In this document: piece after piece, positions 35,767 to 40,244 of the stretch
How positions within the stretch are numbered: position 1 is the first letter of the stretch
Layout of the letters: each line of letters begins with the position of its first letter
Assembly (NCBI GenBank): GCA_030849065.1
Contig: JASAON010001494.1
Coordinates: forward strand, 1-40,244
From: Jaenimonas drosophilae
Taxonomy: Eukaryota > Euglenozoa > Kinetoplastea > Trypanosomatida > Trypanosomatidae
DNA length: 40,244 nt
Direction of reading: 5' to 3'
Notes under the pieces: model-generated
Told to the model about the DNA's origin: nothing
The model's input: the letters and a program-made list of their open reading frames with translations, nothing else
The model's database searches: none
Program-made: the position numbers and the translations under genes

Positions 35767-37984
35767 CTCTTCATGATTTCTTCTTGTTCCTTCATTTGCG
35801 CCTATTCCTTTTCTTTTTCTTGTGTTTGTTTCTGCGTGTACGGCTTCCATGGGCTATGAGCAATGAGTAAAATTCGTGGTGATGAATTATTGTGTTGTCT
35901 CGAGACTCCATGCCGTCACCGATGACGTTACGATGTACAGATGCTGTTCCCTTTTTTTTTCCTGCTGTTTTTTTTTTTGTGATCCTACCCACTTTCTTCT
36001 TGGTTGAAACGTTTTTTGTGTTTGCATCTCCCTTTAGTGGAGCACCCAGGTGGAGCCACTCTCTGGGCAAGGAACACGAGCCATGTTTTCTTTCTTTTTT
36101 TTATTATTTTGTAGTTACTATACATTTCTTTTTTTTTTGTTTTGTAGTTACTATACATTTGTTGTTGATGTTTGGCGTATATGCGTGTACACCATGAGTG
36201 ATGCTACCTTCGTGCTTTTCCATCCATGGTGAGCGTCAAGATGTGTCTGTGCGCGTGTGTGTACGGTGACGCTTCACTTTCCTACGAATCTCTCTCAGTG
36301 TGCTTGCTTTCTATGTATGTGTTTCTTTGAGCTGTGCTGAGTGGCCAATGTATTCGTTGTTTGTGCGAGAGTGCTCAAGCTATTCACACACGGTGAATAT
36401 CTGCGTAGCACAGATGCACCACAACAGAAATGAGATGGTACATACCCGTATTTTCAGCTTTACATTTGGCACGCACCACGTGGATGGAGCATCGAGAAAT
36501 CACTCTCACTTGGCAGAACCGTGTGTATTTTGTTGTTGTTTGTTGTTTTCGTTCTGTTGGGCCCTCCCACACACTGCTGCACATTGATACACCAAGTGTG
36601 CTTTTTCATTTCACAGGGATGAACGGTGCTGCCAAGCACCCCCAATTCACAGTTGTTGGCCTGCTTGTGTGCTAGATGGGGTACTGCATGTGCATGTACT
36701 CCTTGAGACCACGAGCAGGCTATGATCTGACACAACATATCCATGAGCGGGTGGCCACCCGCACCATCCATCTACTCACCTTCATCAGCGTATGACGAGT
36801 TGGGCTGCATACCTTCGCTCTAACGGCCATCACACGCTGCGGTGTACGAAGGATGAGGCGTGAAATGTTTTTTCTGTTTTGAACGTGGATGACGTGCAAC
36901 GAGACTGACGGTACCCCCAACACACTACGTGCTCCCTACTTGTTCTCTCTCCATATACACAGAATACTTCGCCATGTATTTGTTCTTTTTCTGTTTGTGA
37001 TTTTTTTTTTATCCTTGATTGTATTCTGTGCAGTGTTCCTTCCCACTCTGAGAGGCTTCGGAAGAGGTGTTCCTTCACAGCTATCTCAATGCTCCTACAC
37101 AGCGCACTCGCTCATTTCTCGAGCAAGTGGGCAAAACATGTGTTGGCCTTTGGTCTGTTCTGGCGGCACCACAGAATCATCGATCACGCTCACTAATGTT
37201 GTTGCCCACAACTTTGAGAACCCATATACGTTCTTTTACACTACCTTCACTAGTACTCCACGTCATGATGTTTGCTTCAACCCACGCCCGAAATATTTTC
37301 TTCACGTTGTTTTTGTTTCTTTGATTGATTGTTATCCAGTGACGTACAATTTTTGCTTTGGTCTACGTGTCTGTGTGTGCGCGTTGAGTGAGTGTTGCTC
37401 GATCGCACTACCCAACTCCAGGTGATCATCAACTTCTGTAACTATAAATGAAAAGGCCCCAAGGAACATTGAATATATCTTCTGTACTGCGTATGTGGAT
37501 GCTGCATGCGCCAGCGACTGCGTTGACGTGAGAACAACATGACTGGACTTTCTTCACTCCCTCTCTAATCTTGAAGGCGTTTGGAATTATATCAGCGACA
37601 CCTCAACACACACATCTCATGCATCTACTGCTCCTACATACCAACTAAAGGCGTGATCAGAATCAGATTCTAGGTGGGCGTGTGGTCATTTCGTACCTCG
37701 TTGCTCCAGTTTTGTTGGCGTCTCAGATGATGCGTGATGTGTTGTGCTTGCTCTATATGAAGATCCTCCCCACGTGGGAGTGCAAACGTTGTGGTGGGCT
37801 CCGTACAAGGCGGAACATCTTTCTTGCAATCACGTGATCTCACTTTTTCTGTCCTGCCACAAATTGCTGTGTGTTCTACTGTACGTGCTCAGGTTGCAAC
37901 ATTGAGATGGGTGCCTATCTTCTCTGTGCATGACTCTCATGTTCTTTCTTGTTGTTGTGCTTGTTCTACGTGCCTCCCTTCTGT
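35767..37984 (+). other. 2.2-kb spacer before the last gene
   Basis: T-rich sequence with runs at 35950-35960, 35967-35977 and 36128-36138, and the 21-bp direct repeat listed separately. A 178-codon frame at 36889-37425 is interrupted in character by a polypyrimidine block and CAG (37034-37035 region) and has no family features, so I do not call it. The acceptor for the next gene is at its end. Confidence 0.5.
36107..36160 (+). repeat. 21-bp direct repeat carrying an acceptor-like TTTTGTAG
   Basis: The 21-mer TTTTGTAGTTACTATACATTT is present at 36107-36127 and again at 36140-36160, 33 bp apart. Each copy is preceded by a T-rich tract, so each looks like a trans-splice acceptor. No open frame of useful length follows. 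Confidence 0.85.
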
Positions 37985-37986
37985 AG
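37960..37986 (+). promoter_or_regulatory. Predicted spliced-leader acceptor for the gene at 38059
   Basis: A pyrimidine-rich stretch ending CCTCCCTTCTGTAG gives AG at 37985-37986, followed by further TAG repeats. The leader of about 72 nt to the ATG at 38059 has no other ATG, unlike the very long leaders of the two previous genes. Confidence 0.5.
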
Positions 37987-38058
37987 TAGTAGTAGTTATT
38001 GTTGTTGTTCTTGAGTGAGTGACCCCCAATAAGAAACCACCAAGATTATCCTGCAACG

Positions 38059-39471
38059 ATGGATCCATTCACTTCGTATCGTCAGCAGAGCACTGACTTC
38101 AGCATGATTGTAGAGGACGGCACCTTCTCCACCCGCATGCCCAGCCAAACCGGCCGCACGGTGAGCTTCACGTGCAGTGATTGGGCAGCTCCAGGAAGTT
38201 GTGTGTTTGAGGAAGATGATATACCGCCAGCAACACGTCAGACCTCAGCCTATGCCGCTAGTCTGTGGGCCACCTCCACCGTCTCTCCCTTGATGGATGA
38301 CCATGACGCCAAATTTCATGAGGCGTTGAATGAAGATGATGCGGCGGCGGTGGCGGCGGCGGCCGTGGCAGCTGCCGCAGATCTGGATAACACCCCGCCT
38401 CTCGATCCCGCGAGCCATCCGATGACCTCGATGATCTCCATGCTGCCCATGTCGGGAGGTGCGGGACTGAGCCGTCGCGGGAGTGGCCAGTCTGGCGAGC
38501 ACTTTCACGTGCATCAACCCTACGCCATGGCCAACAACATGTTCATGGTGGCCCCTGATTACACCAACGCCGCCTATCATGTAGATCCGCAGATGCAGCT
38601 CACCGTGCACCCACGCTCGCCAAAATCAGTGAGCCCGCCCTTCCCGTCATCCCCATCTTCTCATCCCCTCTCCGCGCCACCCATTATGAGCCACATGCAT
38701 CCGCAGCAGCAACACCACCACCAAGCACATCACCCGCAACAGCATCTACCAAGTTTTGATGATGAGCACATTGCGCAGAGCATCATCTATTCTGCTGGGC
38801 TTCCCCTTTCCTTAACCTCCCTGCTCCACTACATCAAGGATGGCCAACCACAGACTGGAAGCATCAACAACAGCAAGAGAAATCACCATCGCAACTTCCC
38901 AAATCAGAATGAACCTCCAGTGGAGGACCTCTCGTCGTCGAGCCAGACAAACCGTCGTGGAAATCGCAATCGGCGAGCCAGTGGATCTCCTCGTGGTGCC
39001 GATGTATCACCAACCTCACCCAACACATCTTCTGCCAGTGGTGGCGGTTTTCGTGTGACGAGTGATGAATCCATGAGCACCTCCACACGTGGAGCTCGTC
39101 CAAAGAGTGAGAGTGAGGTGCTCAGTGACCTGCTTCACTTCCACGCCAACTTCTTTCCGCCTCCACCCCCTCCACGTGTTCCGGTGGATGAGCGACGCCA
39201 ACGTGCAGCCTTGTGGTATCATTACGCCATCAAGTGGGATATAACGCATCGCCTGCCCCCTCCACCACGAACACCTCTTCCAGAGATGTGTGAGGAGCAG
39301 CAGATGATGCTGCCAGAGCTCACACGGGTGCCCTACTACGGGGATGACTGGCTCATGAAGAGTGAGCGGTGGTTTGCCGTGATGCAGGAGCTCTTTGACT
39401 ACCCGGAAGAAAACACAGGGGTGGCCACAAGCCTCTCACTTGTGCTGCAGGAGGCGTTGATTTCAACATAG
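38059..39471 (+). CDS. Low-complexity protein with Pro-rich C-terminal region, unknown function
   Basis: A 470-residue protein. Residues 1-60 are fairly complex (DFSMIVEDGTFSTRMPSQTGRTVSFTC). An alanine run lies near 95-108 (GCG/GCC codons), a His/Gln block at 214-232, and a basic serine-rich section (NRRGNRNRRASGSPRG) near 305-320. The C-terminal 120 residues look folded: VLSDLLHFHANFF, then PPPPPPRVP, DERRQRAALWYHYAIKWD, LPPPPRTPLPEM, and WLMKSERWFAVMQELFDY. The two proline runs could bind profilin, SH3 or WW-type partners (inference). There is no signal peptide or membrane segment, and no recognised family. The start is the first ATG after the predicted acceptor; the stop is TAG. Confidence 0.78.
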   Translation: MDPFTSYRQQSTDFSMIVEDGTFSTRMPSQTGRTVSFTCSDWAAPGSCVFEEDDIPPATRQTSAYAASLWATSTVSPLMDDHDAKFHEALNEDDAAAVAAAAVAAAADLDNTPPLDPASHPMTSMISMLPMSGGAGLSRRGSGQSGEHFHVHQPYAMANNMFMVAPDYTNAAYHVDPQMQLTVHPRSPKSVSPPFPSSPSSHPLSAPPIMSHMHPQQQHHHQAHHPQQHLPSFDDEHIAQSIIYSAGLPLSLTSLLHYIKDGQPQTGSINNSKRNHHRNFPNQNEPPVEDLSSSSQTNRRGNRNRRASGSPRGADVSPTSPNTSSASGGGFRVTSDESMSTSTRGARPKSESEVLSDLLHFHANFFPPPPPPRVPVDERRQRAALWYHYAIKWDITHRLPPPPRTPLPEMCEEQQMMLPELTRVPYYGDDWLMKSERWFAVMQELFDYPEENTGVATSLSLVLQEALIST

Positions 39472-40244
39472 GCTGATGGCAGGCCATGCCATCAAGTATG
39501 TGGCACCTTTCTTCTGTGTGTGCGTGCGTGAGTGTAGCCACGCCGCTGCATGAACGATGCAGAACAGAACCTTTCATTCCATTAAGCGGGTGAATAATAC
39601 GCTAGTTGGGCGATGTTGTCTCTCCATGCTCACATGAGATGGATGTGCGAGTGGGCATCCAATGATGTGGTGCGGTGAGGTGCCAATCATGGTCTGTACT
39701 GGTTTGCTTGCGCTTGGCCATCTAAATCTCTGATTTGTGATGAGGTATAAGCCAAATGAAGATTACGTGAAGTTGCTCCGGTGTGTTTGCTCGTCGTAGG
39801 GTGCCTGAGTACGTATCTGTGTGCGTACATCAAACCTTTTCCTTTCTTTCTCTTTGCTCATGTATAGATGGCCTCTGTCGAAGGTTAGAGTGTGAGTAAG
39901 GAGTGAGCAACGCAGCAGTGGTACATTGTTTTCAATCACATCACCCACCTTATCGTGAGCTCGCTCACACAAGCCTCCACAATCCTCCACCAATGACTTT
40001 ATCTCGTGTTGATGACTTTGGCGATTGGGATCTGTGTGCCGTTTACACAGAAGGAGTACTGTACCAAGGTTGAGATACCTTCGTTCACTTCACCTCAGTG
40101 TTGATCATGTGTCATGGTGCGCTCACATCTTTCATCAGCTCATACGTTGTACTATTTGCCACGGATGTGGCCCTCCTACAGATACCCCTCCTTTGCACGC
40201 ACTACTGCTAGCACACTGCTGCCTCTTCCGGTGTCTTCATATTT
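39472..40244 (+). other. Spacer to window end
   Basis: 770 nt with no credible gene on either strand. It is probably the 3' UTR of the last gene. No strong polypyrimidine-AG is seen before the window ends. Confidence 0.5.

Noticed and set aside
36889..37425. 178-codon frame in the spacer before 38059
   Set aside because: It begins with ATG but runs through a polypyrimidine block and CAG near 37034, is rich in rare-looking Cys/Phe/Ser text and shows no family motif. It could be a gene only if RNA data support it.

Overview
The window reads as nuclear DNA of a kinetoplastid flagellate (trypanosomatid or bodonid; I cannot name the species). All 14 supported genes lie on the + strand and are intronless. 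They use the standard stop codons. They are separated by long pyrimidine-, CA- and TTG-rich spacers in which a polypyrimidine tract followed by AG precedes nearly every start codon, the pattern expected for spliced-leader trans-splicing of a polycistronic transcript. Several proteins are also of kinetoplastid type: an array of AAAP amino acid transporters, and large conserved proteins with no obvious counterpart elsewhere.

Layout. 1-196: 3' end of a calreticulin gene. 731-943: a twin CX9C protein matching the complex III hinge subunit. 1368-8799: three tandem amino acid transporter genes with mosaic (gene-converted) sequence. 11218-12645: a protein with a 39-bp minisatellite (QQQQQRGDGRYDP units) and a SPRY-like C-terminus. 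13264-19971: two large paralogues with PH-like features. 20692-21204: a mitochondrial [2Fe-2S] ferredoxin. 21449-23153: two tandem uridine kinase paralogues. 23876-25861: a four-TM protein with a cysteine-rich loop. 27917-39471: three low-complexity proteins of unknown function separated by very long spacers.

The genes do not form one pathway, as usual for kinetoplastid gene clusters. Three sets of local duplicates (transporters, PH-like proteins, uridine kinases) lie within about 22 kb. The most unusual signal is non-coding. Several genes are preceded by long stretches with no ATG on the sense strand: 1,541 nt before 27917, 1,022 nt before 35008, 672 nt before 17878 and 471 nt before 13264. 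Good trans-splice acceptors lie near the upstream edge of most of them. I read these as very long AUG-free 5' leaders kept under selection, which suggests scanning-dependent, probably regulated translation. I saw no tRNA, rRNA, transposon or CRISPR features.
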